Of a stretch of 64,000 bases of DNA, positions 7,726-15,803 are shown one piece after another (the first letter of the stretch is position 1; each line of letters begins with the position of its first letter). The notes under the pieces were generated by a model that made no database searches, was not told where the DNA came from, and saw only the letters and a program-made list of their open reading frames with translations. Both the position numbers and the translations under genes were made by a program. The stretch lies in the NCBI GenBank assembly GCA_021324015.1, contig JAJPJX010000186.1, positions 38,837 through 102,836 of the forward strand, read 5' to 3'. This DNA is from Solibacteraceae bacterium. Lineage in GTDB: Bacteria > Acidobacteriota > Terriglobia > Bryobacterales > Bryobacteraceae.

Positions 7726-10185
7726 CTACTGCACCACCGGCTCTTCAACGCGCATCTGCGCCAGCGTGCCGCTCATGCGCATCTCCCGGGCGCCGTTGGA
7801 GAGTTGGATCAGCAGCCGGCCGTCATCCCCGGTCTCGCCCCGTCCCGTGTAGAGCCCGCCGGCGGTCGTCACCTGCAATTCGGGAAACGCCAGGTTCGCC
7901 GCGCCCTTGGCCCACGCCAGGGTGAAGGACCCGGAGACCGAGGCCATCGGCGGGAGCTCCCGCAGATCCAGCGCGCGCGCCTCAAAGCTCCCCTTGGCTT
8001 GCAGATTCGTCAGCAGGCCCTCGCCCAGGCCGCGTGTAGCGGCCGTCAATTCGGCGTCCACTTTTCCGGACTTCCAGGACAGACCCTTCAGTCGCAGGTC
8101 CAATTGGTACGCCGGCTGCATGCCGCGCAGATTGACAGCCAGTTTGCCGGCCACCGCGCCGCCCTCTACGCTCGCCTGGAGGCCGTTCAGTTCTACCTTG
8201 GCCAGATCCCATATCAGGCGCGCGCGCAGGTTTTCGATAGTCGTGCCGGCCAGCGCCAGCGACCCGATCTGCACCGTGCCTTCCATGCGCCGGTCCGTGA
8301 GCCACTCCGGCAAGGGCCCCCGCCCGATGCCCACCCGGCCGAGGGCGCGCGCCAGCAGACTGCGGCTACGGTACAGCGTGGGATTCAGCAGCCGCTCGAG
8401 TTGGATCGCGTCCGCCGTGGGAATAACCAGGTGCAGGCGATGTGGCCGCGCCGCCCGCGGTTCGTAATGATAATCGCCGCGTACGGTCACGCCGCCGACC
8501 TCCGCCTGCAGGTGATCCAGGGTCACGCGCGCCCGGTCGATCTGCGCGCTGACCGATTTCACTTCGAGCGGCGAGGCCACGCCCGCTAGCGGGATCTGCG
8601 CCCCGCCCAACTGAATGCGTCCGGACCAGCCCGCCTGCGCCGCCGCCTCCACCGGTTCCAGGCAGCCCACGATGCCCGGCTCGCACCGGGCCTCCGGCTT
8701 ATATACGTAGCGCAACTGCCCACTCCATACGCCCGATCCGATCTGCTCGAGCCAGGGCACGCGTGCCAGAGCCGCCTGAGCGCGCAACGCGCCCACGTGC
8801 ATCGCCCCGCTGGAGATTCCCAGCGAAAATTCATTCGTCGCGAAGGTGAAATCGGCCTCCACCTGTACCTGATCGCTGCAATCTCCCTGCGGGCACGGGA
8901 GGGCGTCCGCGCCGCCCGGCGCCGGTACGCGCGCGATCGTCGGTGATAGACGCACGTGCCCGCCGGCAAACAACATGGCCGCTTCCTCAAAGCGAATGCC
9001 TGGTGAATCCGGCATGGCCACGATGGTGTTGTGGAAAGACAGGGCCCCCTGCACGCCGCCCTGCCCCTCATAACCGATGGCTCCGTCTACTATGCCGGAC
9101 ATCTTCAGACCCACCGGCACCGGCACGCCCATATGGCGCGCCAGTTCCAGTACCGCGCCGGTCGGGAACTGATTCCAGTTCACTGCCACGCCCCAGTGCG
9201 GTTGAAACAGGTAGTCGGAAAGCCGGAAGCGGACCGACAGCGGCAGCGCCCCACGCCCAGCGGCGCTCGAAACCAGCTCCATTTTCTGCCGCGTGAGATC
9301 CAACTGGCCCTGCAGGTTCAGCGGCAGCCGGTCGCCGCCGGCCGGCATCAGGTCCCACCGGTGCACATCTTCGATCGATACCCGGCCGGCGATGCGGATG
9401 TGGTCCCAGGGACCAGCCAGGTGCATGCGGGAAGAAATAGCTCCGTGAATTCCGGCGTGCTGCCCGTGCACCAGGGCGATGATCTCGCTGATATTGCCTT
9501 TCGCCAGCTCCAGGTCCAGATCCAGCCGGTCCGGCTGCCCTTCCCTTCCCTGGTACCAATGCCCTTCAGCCGCGATGCGCCCGAAACCTCCCGCCGGGCG
9601 GTCCGTGCGTGCCGGCGCCCCCGAAAACCGCAGCGTCCAGCCCCTGTCCCAGCGCCAGGGCGGTGCCACGTCCAGGTCCGTATCGGTCAAATAGAAGATC
9701 GACTTGGTGAGCCCGAACTTGAAGTTGATCCGGCTGGAGCGCACGTGAATCTCCGGGAACGTGGCCATCAGCGAGCGGTTCAGCAGCGGCTCGAAGTTCC
9801 AATGTCCCGGATCGGAGGCAGCGCCGCTCTTCACCAGGTTGATGCTGGCGTCGTCCAGGCGGATGGAGGCGAACTCCAGGCGCCCGCGCAGCAGGGGCAG
9901 CAGCCGTGGCACGGCTTCGAGCGAGGAGACATAGGCGAACGGCTCGGGGCCCACCGACGCATCCTCGTAGATCACCACCTCGTCGATGCTAAACCCCGGC
10001 CCGGTGAACAGGTCGAAGTGCGCCGCGCCGATGTCCACTCGCCGCCCCAGCCCGCGCTCGAGCCCGCGCTGGATGGCCCCGCCAAAGCGGTTGGCGCTCA
10101 GATAGGGCGCGATCACGCCGGCCGCCAGCACGCTCAGCAGCGCTACTCCGCCCCATTGCAGGATCTTTCGGGTGCGTCCCGTCAC
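7726..10185 (-). CDS. AsmA/DUF748-like envelope protein
   Basis: Protein of 819 residues with a single N-terminal transmembrane anchor (about 10-28, WGGVALLSVLAAGVIAPYL). This is followed by an AsmA-type opening: an amphipathic helix, GRRVDIGAAHFDLFTGPGFSIDEVVIYED, and then a long beta-rich repeat region. AsmA-like proteins bridge the inner and outer membranes and are linked to lipid transport or outer-membrane assembly, so the bulk should sit in the periplasm. The cysteine pair around CPQGDC (near residue 430) is unusual for the family. The gene overlaps the preceding MocA-like gene by four bases and is the last of a three-gene minus-strand operon. Confidence 0.7.
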   Translation of the reverse strand: MTGRTRKILQWGGVALLSVLAAGVIAPYLSANRFGGAIQRGLERGLGRRVDIGAAHFDLFTGPGFSIDEVVIYEDASVGPEPFAYVSSLEAVPRLLPLLRGRLEFASIRLDDASINLVKSGAASDPGHWNFEPLLNRSLMATFPEIHVRSSRINFKFGLTKSIFYLTDTDLDVAPPWRWDRGWTLRFSGAPARTDRPAGGFGRIAAEGHWYQGREGQPDRLDLDLELAKGNISEIIALVHGQHAGIHGAISSRMHLAGPWDHIRIAGRVSIEDVHRWDLMPAGGDRLPLNLQGQLDLTRQKMELVSSAAGRGALPLSVRFRLSDYLFQPHWGVAVNWNQFPTGAVLELARHMGVPVPVGLKMSGIVDGAIGYEGQGGVQGALSFHNTIVAMPDSPGIRFEEAAMLFAGGHVRLSPTIARVPAPGGADALPCPQGDCSDQVQVEADFTFATNEFSLGISSGAMHVGALRAQAALARVPWLEQIGSGVWSGQLRYVYKPEARCEPGIVGCLEPVEAAAQAGWSGRIQLGGAQIPLAGVASPLEVKSVSAQIDRARVTLDHLQAEVGGVTVRGDYHYEPRAARPHRLHLVIPTADAIQLERLLNPTLYRSRSLLARALGRVGIGRGPLPEWLTDRRMEGTVQIGSLALAGTTIENLRARLIWDLAKVELNGLQASVEGGAVAGKLAVNLRGMQPAYQLDLRLKGLSWKSGKVDAELTAATRGLGEGLLTNLQAKGSFEARALDLRELPPMASVSGSFTLAWAKGAANLAFPELQVTTAGGLYTGRGETGDDGRLLIQLSNGAREMRMSGTLAQMRVEEPVVQ

Positions 10186-10769
10186 GGCTCTGCTGTCCCC
10201 TTCAGCCTCAGGTAGGCGGCGGGATCATCCACGTCATCCAGGATACCGGCATCGCCCACCTCGACGTACTCGATTTCGGAGGCGTGCGCCCGCACCACGT
10301 CGCGCGCCGCCTCCTCGGCCGAAAGAGCTAGAAACTCCGGAATCAACTGGCGTGAAAAGAAGACCGGGTGCCCCCGCCGGCCCTGAAATCGTGGCACGCG
10401 GAGCAGGGGCATCGCCCCACGGGACGGACGCAGCAACGCCGCCAAAGTTTCCGGCTGCACATTGGGGTGGTCCACTAGCGTGAACAGCACCCCCGCCGCC
10501 TCACTGGGCACAGCGCGCAAGCCGCACTGCATGGACGTAATCTGCCCCAACCGGTAGTCCGGGTTCACCACGAACGTTGCCGGGCGCCGGACGCCGGCGC
10601 GGATCTCCTCCCCCCGTGCTCCGAGCACCGCGATCACGGGGGAACATTGCGCGTCGAACAATCCGATCAGGTGATCCAGAAACGTCTCCCCCCGCCACTC
10701 CAGCAGCGCCTTCGGATATCCCATGCGGCGCGATTCTCCGGCCGCGAGGATCAACCCCGCTACGCTCAC
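10182..10769 (-). CDS. MocA/MobA-like NTP transferase (molybdopterin cytidylyltransferase family)
   Basis: Nucleotidyltransferase of 195 residues. It opens with the family signature LILAAGESRRMGYPKALL (about 6-23) and carries the metal-binding LVDHPNV segment near residue 97. Such enzymes attach CMP to molybdopterin to give MCD, the cofactor of xanthine-dehydrogenase-type enzymes. GTP-using MobA is the alternative. It sits between xdhC and the AsmA-like gene with 4-base overlaps on both sides. Pairing with XdhC supports the MocA reading. The molybdenum hydroxylase it would serve is not in the window. Confidence 0.8.
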   Translation of the reverse strand: MSVAGLILAAGESRRMGYPKALLEWRGETFLDHLIGLFDAQCSPVIAVLGARGEEIRAGVRRPATFVVNPDYRLGQITSMQCGLRAVPSEAAGVLFTLVDHPNVQPETLAALLRPSRGAMPLLRVPRFQGRRGHPVFFSRQLIPEFLALSAEEAARDVVRAHASEIEYVEVGDAGILDDVDDPAAYLRLKGTAEP

Positions 10770-11605
10770 TGGAGCAGTTTTGCCCGCAGCGATTCGTCGG
10801 CGAAGATCGACTTGGACAGTGCCCGCCAGTTCGATTCCGCGTTCCGGCGCACCGCGATCATCTCCGCCACCACGGAAATCGCGATCTCTTCCGGTGAGAT
10901 GGCCCCAATCTCCAGGCCCATGGGCGAGAACACGCGCTCGAACGCCTCCCGCGGAATCCCTTCCTTCTCCAGTTCTTTGATGACGTTGATTACTTTGCGC
11001 TTGCTGCCGATCATGGCCACGTACCGGGCCGGCGTGGTGACCGCCCAGCGCAGCACCCGCATATCGTCCCGGTGCCCCCGCGTCACGATCACCAGGTAGC
11101 TGGTTTCGTTGACATTCAGCTTGCCGAAGACGTCTTCGTACTCCCCCGCAAAGATCTCCCCCGCCTCCGGGAACCGCTCCCGGTTGGCGAAGGTGTCCCG
11201 GTTATCGATGATGGTAGTGGAAAAGCCGGCCAGCGTGGCTACCTTGGAAAGGCTTTTCGAGATGTGCCCCGCGCCGAAAATGAACGCCGTCGGGACCGGC
11301 AGGATGGGTTCCACAAAAACATCCAGTTGACCGCCGCAGATCAGACCGTTGTCGTATGCGGCATCCTGGCCCAGGTTGAAGCTCAAGTGTTTGGGCTGCT
11401 CGGTCTCGAGGACCTCCCGGGCGGCGTTCCAAACCTCGGCTTCCACACAGCCGCCGCCGATCGTCCCAACCATGGACCCGTCCTCGCGCACCAGCAACTT
11501 GGCGCTCTCGTAACTCGGAATCGACCCCCGCACTTGCACGATGGTCGCGATGACGCACTTCTGGCCTAACCTCCGAAGGCGCACCAATTCCTCGTAAACG
11601 TCCAT
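10766..11605 (-). CDS. XdhC family molybdenum-cofactor insertion protein
   Basis: XdhC/CoxI-type accessory protein of 279 residues. It matures molybdenum hydroxylases by binding and sulfurating the cofactor before insertion. The N-terminal domain carries VRGSIPSYESAKLLV and the glycine-rich GTIGGGCVEAEVW. The C-terminal Rossmann-like domain has FGAGHISKSL and the acidic strand end IIDNRD. I use ATG 11605 (MDVYEELVRLRR) rather than the upstream in-frame start at 11674, because the upstream residues look non-homologous and overlap the LRR gene. A TGG-TAAAAT box lies eight bases before this ATG, so the message may be nearly leaderless. First gene of the xdhC-mocA-asmA operon. Confidence 0.88.
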   Translation of the reverse strand: MDVYEELVRLRRLGQKCVIATIVQVRGSIPSYESAKLLVREDGSMVGTIGGGCVEAEVWNAAREVLETEQPKHLSFNLGQDAAYDNGLICGGQLDVFVEPILPVPTAFIFGAGHISKSLSKVATLAGFSTTIIDNRDTFANRERFPEAGEIFAGEYEDVFGKLNVNETSYLVIVTRGHRDDMRVLRWAVTTPARYVAMIGSKRKVINVIKELEKEGIPREAFERVFSPMGLEIGAISPEEIAISVVAEMIAVRRNAESNWRALSKSIFADESLRAKLLQ

Positions 11606-11613
11606 CGCTCCGT

Positions 11614-11619
11614 ATTTTA
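11614..11619 (-). promoter_or_regulatory. Extended -10 box before xdhC-like gene
   Basis: Minus-strand TGG TAAAAT followed by eight bases (containing CGGAG) and the ATG at 11605. It lies in the 28-base gap between the LRR gene and xdhC. This suggests that the Moco-maturation operon has its own promoter independent of the TonB receptor gene. Confidence 0.4.
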
Positions 11620-11633
11620 CCAGAAGGTGCGGC

Positions 11634-12161
11634 TTACTTCTTCGATTCTGCCGCCTGCTCCCGGCCGGTGACAATCTCCAGCTTGGGAATCGCCGCCTTT
11701 AACCTCTTCACGCCGGCATCGGTCGCCTTCGTCTGCCAGACGTAGAGGTGCTTGAGATTTGTCAGACCCTTTAGTTCCTCCAACCCGGCATCGGTCACCG
11801 CGGTCCCATACAGGTTCAAATACTCCAGGCTCTTCAGATCCTTGAGATTTGCGAGGCCTTTGTCGGTGATCTTGGTCCCCTCCAGGTGCAGTTCGGTGAG
11901 CTTGGTCAGGCCCTTGAGATAGACCAGTCCGGCGTCCGTCACGGCCGTCCTGCCCAGGTCCAGGTGTGCCAGGTTGCTCAACTCCGCAAGCGGTGCCAGG
12001 TCCTGATCTTTGATCGCGGCGCCTTGCAATCCGAAGTTGACTTCTTCCCGGTCGTCGTTCTGTGCAATCTTCATCACCAGGCCGCCAGCCTTTTCAATGC
12101 TGGCGATGGCTTTGGCATCGGAGTTGGCGGCGCTCTGCTGCAAATTGGCAAAGCTGAACAT
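11634..12161 (-). CDS. Leucine-rich repeat protein
   Basis: Protein of 175 residues consisting almost entirely of about five 24-residue leucine-rich repeats of the pattern LTKLTELHLEGTKITDKGLA and LKSLEYLNLYGTAVTDAGLE (about 60-160). These are the cysteine-free F-box-like LRRs common in Planctomycetes and Acidobacteria. No signal peptide or membrane segment is visible, so a cytoplasmic protein-binding role is likely. It starts nine bases after the stop of the TonB receptor gene and is probably co-transcribed with it. The partner is unknown. Confidence 0.75.
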   Translation of the reverse strand: MFSFANLQQSAANSDAKAIASIEKAGGLVMKIAQNDDREEVNFGLQGAAIKDQDLAPLAELSNLAHLDLGRTAVTDAGLVYLKGLTKLTELHLEGTKITDKGLANLKDLKSLEYLNLYGTAVTDAGLEELKGLTNLKHLYVWQTKATDAGVKRLKAAIPKLEIVTGREQAAESKK

Positions 12162-12170
12162 AGTTCGCGC

Positions 12171-15100
12171 TCAGAAGATGATCTTGGCCGCCAGTTGCAG
12201 GTTCCGGCGGTCGTAGCTCGAACCCGTGCAACCCCGGCATGCAGTCACGTAGTTTTGCGCACCCACGTCGGCACTCGCTCCCACCACGTAAAGGTTAGCG
12301 TGGTTGAACAGGTTGAACGTTTCCGCGCGTAACTGCAGGCTCATGCGCTCTGTGATTTTCGTGGTCTTGTACAAACCGACATCCACGTTCCAGAATCCGG
12401 GAGCGCGAAAGGCGTCCCGCCCGCTCACGTCGCTGGGGAACGGCGGAACGTCCGAGATGCCGTACACGGGATTGATGTAGTGATCAATCTGTGCATCCGT
12501 GAACGTGATGTATTGGTACGTGTTGGGCGCGCCTACCGCCACCATGTTGGATTCGCTGCGCGGCACTTTTCCGATGAATGCCGCGCGCGGCGCAAAGTTC
12601 AGCCCGTTGGTGCTGTCGAAGATGCTGAACGGTTCGCCTGTGCGCGCCGTCAGAATTGGCGCCATGCTCCATCCCCCCAGCAGCCAGTGCGCCAGCCCCG
12701 AGCCTTTTCCCGCCGGCACCGACCAGATGGCGCTCACCGTGAGCCGCTGCCGCACGTCGAATTCGGCGTCCCCCCGGTCCAAGTTGGGATTGAAGGGATC
12801 CATCAGTCCTAGAATAAAATCTCCGTTGTTCACCGTAATGTTGGAGTTCCCGTAGATGTTCTGCACGCCGGTTTCGAAGAAAGTCGAGCTCAGATTGTCG
12901 ATGGCGTGTGACCAGGTATAGTTCCCCACCAGGTCCAGGCCGGTGTTGGCCACGTTGCGCACTTGCAGTTTCATGTTCAGGCCGTTGTAATCTGAGAATC
13001 CCTGGTTGCCTCGATACCCGATGCGCCCGTACTGCGTGGTGCGGATCTTGTTGGTGCAGTCGTCCGGCCCAGTGCATGGATCGCCCAGGACGGCGTTGCC
13101 CCAGCCCACGTTGTTCGGATACGAGATGCTGTACAAATTCACACCCTTCGATCCTGCGTATTCCAGCGCCGCCACCACGGACTTGCCAAACTCGTGTTCC
13201 AGAGACACGTTCCACATGTGTGCATACGCCGTGCGGATGTCCGGATTTACAATGCGGAGAGACACGGGCGGCAGCGCCTTGCTCCCGCTGTTGCCCGCCA
13301 GCGGTCCTAAATTATCCGGAGAAATGGAACCTGCCACGTTCAGCACCGCGTAGCCCGGCGGGTTCTGGATCACGTTGAAGGTCACGTTCCCGAAGTTGCG
13401 CTCGTAGCCGATGCCCCAGCCCCCCCGCAGGCTCGTCTTGCCGTCCCCGAACACGTCCCAGGCCAGTCCCAGCCGCGGGCCGAAGTTGCGGTAATCCGGC
13501 TCCCATAGGCCCCCCACCGGACTCTGCGGCGCCGACTGAATCTGCCCGGTGCGGATGTACTGCGCCAGGTTCGTGTTGGCCAGATCTACCTGCGGTGTGT
13601 AGTAGTTGGCGTCCAGGCTTGCGTTTTTGTTGTGCTGCACGCCGAAGTATTCCCAGCGCAAGCCCATGTTCAGGGTGAGCCGGGGAGTGATCTTCCAGGC
13701 GTCCTGCACGTAAAACGCAAACTCGTTGTACCGGTTGCTGCGGCTGAAATTGGGCGACTGCAGCGGCAGATTCAGCGTGCAGTCGGGTGTGGGATGCGCG
13801 CTGTCGGCGCAGGGAAACTTTCCCTGCGGATCGACGGCCACCTGGATCAGGGAATACTGTCCCGCCAGGAACTGGTCCAGCGCCCCGCCCAGAGAACTGC
13901 CCGTCGTCAGGCTGTCCACTGCCGTCTGGTAGGCGCCGTAGGTCCGGTTGTCTCGTTGATAGTCGTACGTTCCCCCGAAGCGCAGGTTATGCTTGCCGAA
14001 GTTGTAACTCAGGTCTTCGTAGATTTGCACGTAGTTCTGCGGCCCGCCGAAGGCTCCGCCGTTGCCCGGTGTGAACGGATAGTAGCCAGGGAATCCGACG
14101 TCGTTGCCAAACAGCGTCACGGCGCCGTTGGGGTTGGCGTACATGGTGGGCGCGATGCCCCGCGAGCCCAGCGGCTGTACATTGTACAGGCGGTTGAACA
14201 CTACCTTCGACTGGGAAATGAACCGCGGTGAGAAGGTGTGGATCACCGAAAATAGGCCGTTGTTGTTGAACTGTGTTTGTCCTGTATCGAAGCCTGTGTA
14301 CGGGCTGAATCCCAGCGTGCCTACGAAGTCTTTCTCGCTGTATAGCGCGTATCGGCCGTACATCTGGGTTTTGTCGGAAAGGTTGTAGTCGAAGCGTGAC
14401 ACGTTCATGTACGTGTCCTGCGGCAGTCCCCCGCCGGCCTCGTTGGGCACGTTGTAGACCACTTCCTGGAACAGCGGCATGTTCGGGTTAAGCCCCAGGC
14501 ACCCGCCGGCCGAACCGGCGCACGGGTCCCCTCCCCCTTGCGCCATGATCTGATTCCGGCTCAAGGTCTGGGCTACGGTCGCGCCCGCACGAACCCGGCC
14601 GTATGCGTTGAAGAACGCCTGAGTTCCCGGCGCCGCCGCGGCGATCAGGTTGGGCGTCGGAATCCACGTGAAGTTGGTGGCGTTGCTGCGCACCCGGACC
14701 CACTCTGTGCTGTTAAAGAAAAACAACTTGTTCTTCACAATCGGCCCGCCCACCGAATAGCCGAACTGGTTCCGGTCAAACACCGACTTGGGCTGCCCCC
14801 TGGCGTCATTGTCGAAACTGTTCGACGAAAAGCGAGACACCCGGTTGAATTCATAGGCCGTGCCGTGGAACTCGTTGCTTCCGGACTTGGTCACCACGTT
14901 GACGATGCCGCCCGAGGCCCGGCCGAACTCCGCCGTGAAGTTCGCCGTGAGCACGGAGAACTCCTGCACCGAATCCAGCGGCACCTGTTGCCCGACGTTG
15001 CCATCAAACTCGTCATTGTTGCTGGCGCCGTCCAGCAACACATTCGTCGAAGCTTCCCGCAGGCCGTTGATGGCCACGCCCACGCCGCGCGTGCCGATGC

Positions 15101-15593
15101 CCGCATCCGAGACGTTCCCCGCCAGAGCGGCGAACTGGTAGGGATTGCGTGTCAGGTTCGGCAGTTCGCGCAGTTGTTCCTGGTTAATCACGGCGCCCAA
15201 GGTCTGCGTGGTGGTCTCCACCTGCACCCCGCCTTCGGTGACTTCCACCGTCGTTTCCGCCTTGCCGACCTCCAGGTGAAAGTCCAAGCCCACCCGGCCA
15301 CCCACCGTGACCGTCACACGCTGCTGTAGCGTAGTGAAGCCAGGAGCGCTCGCGCTCACATCGTAGTCCCCCGGGAGCAGGTTGGTGAAGGTGTAAGCGC
15401 CGGAGTCGCCCGTCGTGACACTGCGCACGACTCCCGTGCCGACGCCTTTGGCCGTCACGGCGGCGTTCGGAATCACCGCGCCGGTCGGATCCAGCGCGGT
15501 TCCGGTGATTTGTCCCGTCTCCGTCTGCGCATAAGCCGCAGCCAGAAACAGAAATACGGCTCCAACTAAGTAAATCGCGCGTTTGTTATTCAC
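12171..15593 (-). CDS. TonB-dependent receptor with carboxypeptidase-regulatory-like plug extension (Oar-like)
   Basis: Outer-membrane protein of 1140 residues. After a signal peptide (about 1-22, ending AAAYAQ), residues 25-105 form a carboxypeptidase-regulatory-like beta-sandwich (GQITGTALDPTGAVIPNAAV). A plug domain follows, with VNVVTKSGSNEFHGTAYEFN near residue 230, then a long beta-barrel ending in the aromatic strand LQLAAKIIF. This is the large receptor type expanded in Acidobacteria. It binds polymers or oligomers and takes them up with TonB energy. The start is GTG 15593, supported by an AGGGGG Shine-Dalgarno sequence six bases upstream. The ligand is not predictable from the neighbours. 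Confidence 0.88.
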   Translation of the reverse strand: MNNKRAIYLVGAVFLFLAAAYAQTETGQITGTALDPTGAVIPNAAVTAKGVGTGVVRSVTTGDSGAYTFTNLLPGDYDVSASAPGFTTLQQRVTVTVGGRVGLDFHLEVGKAETTVEVTEGGVQVETTTQTLGAVINQEQLRELPNLTRNPYQFAALAGNVSDAGIGTRGVGVAINGLREASTNVLLDGASNNDEFDGNVGQQVPLDSVQEFSVLTANFTAEFGRASGGIVNVVTKSGSNEFHGTAYEFNRVSRFSSNSFDNDARGQPKSVFDRNQFGYSVGGPIVKNKLFFFNSTEWVRVRSNATNFTWIPTPNLIAAAAPGTQAFFNAYGRVRAGATVAQTLSRNQIMAQGGGDPCAGSAGGCLGLNPNMPLFQEVVYNVPNEAGGGLPQDTYMNVSRFDYNLSDKTQMYGRYALYSEKDFVGTLGFSPYTGFDTGQTQFNNNGLFSVIHTFSPRFISQSKVVFNRLYNVQPLGSRGIAPTMYANPNGAVTLFGNDVGFPGYYPFTPGNGGAFGGPQNYVQIYEDLSYNFGKHNLRFGGTYDYQRDNRTYGAYQTAVDSLTTGSSLGGALDQFLAGQYSLIQVAVDPQGKFPCADSAHPTPDCTLNLPLQSPNFSRSNRYNEFAFYVQDAWKITPRLTLNMGLRWEYFGVQHNKNASLDANYYTPQVDLANTNLAQYIRTGQIQSAPQSPVGGLWEPDYRNFGPRLGLAWDVFGDGKTSLRGGWGIGYERNFGNVTFNVIQNPPGYAVLNVAGSISPDNLGPLAGNSGSKALPPVSLRIVNPDIRTAYAHMWNVSLEHEFGKSVVAALEYAGSKGVNLYSISYPNNVGWGNAVLGDPCTGPDDCTNKIRTTQYGRIGYRGNQGFSDYNGLNMKLQVRNVANTGLDLVGNYTWSHAIDNLSSTFFETGVQNIYGNSNITVNNGDFILGLMDPFNPNLDRGDAEFDVRQRLTVSAIWSVPAGKGSGLAHWLLGGWSMAPILTARTGEPFSIFDSTNGLNFAPRAAFIGKVPRSESNMVAVGAPNTYQYITFTDAQIDHYINPVYGISDVPPFPSDVSGRDAFRAPGFWNVDVGLYKTTKITERMSLQLRAETFNLFNHANLYVVGASADVGAQNYVTACRGCTGSSYDRRNLQLAAKIIF

Positions 15594-15803
15594 GGCAGAC
15601 CCCCTGCATGAGCGAGATATGTTAAATCTTGAGCGTCACTTATGCGGCGTGCAAGCCTGGTTTTCCTCGTAATGGTGCCGTTCCACACAGAATTTCGGCC
15701 AGCGCGTTCGCAATAGCACAGTCCCGTCGCGCGCAAGTGTGATACGCGGTACAGCATCGCCGCCGCACGCCCGTTTCCCCACCACTGTTATAATTTTGCG
15801 AAG
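15594..15803. promoter_or_regulatory. Divergent intergenic region between TonB receptor and molybdo-oxidoreductase
   Basis: 210 bases separating divergent genes. A perfect TATAAT at 15789-15794 on the plus strand lies only nine bases from the ATG at 15804, so the oxidoreductase mRNA would start at or next to its start codon. On the minus strand an AGGGGG ribosome-binding site (around 15600-15605) precedes the receptor's GTG. I see no clear operator or riboswitch. Confidence 0.5.
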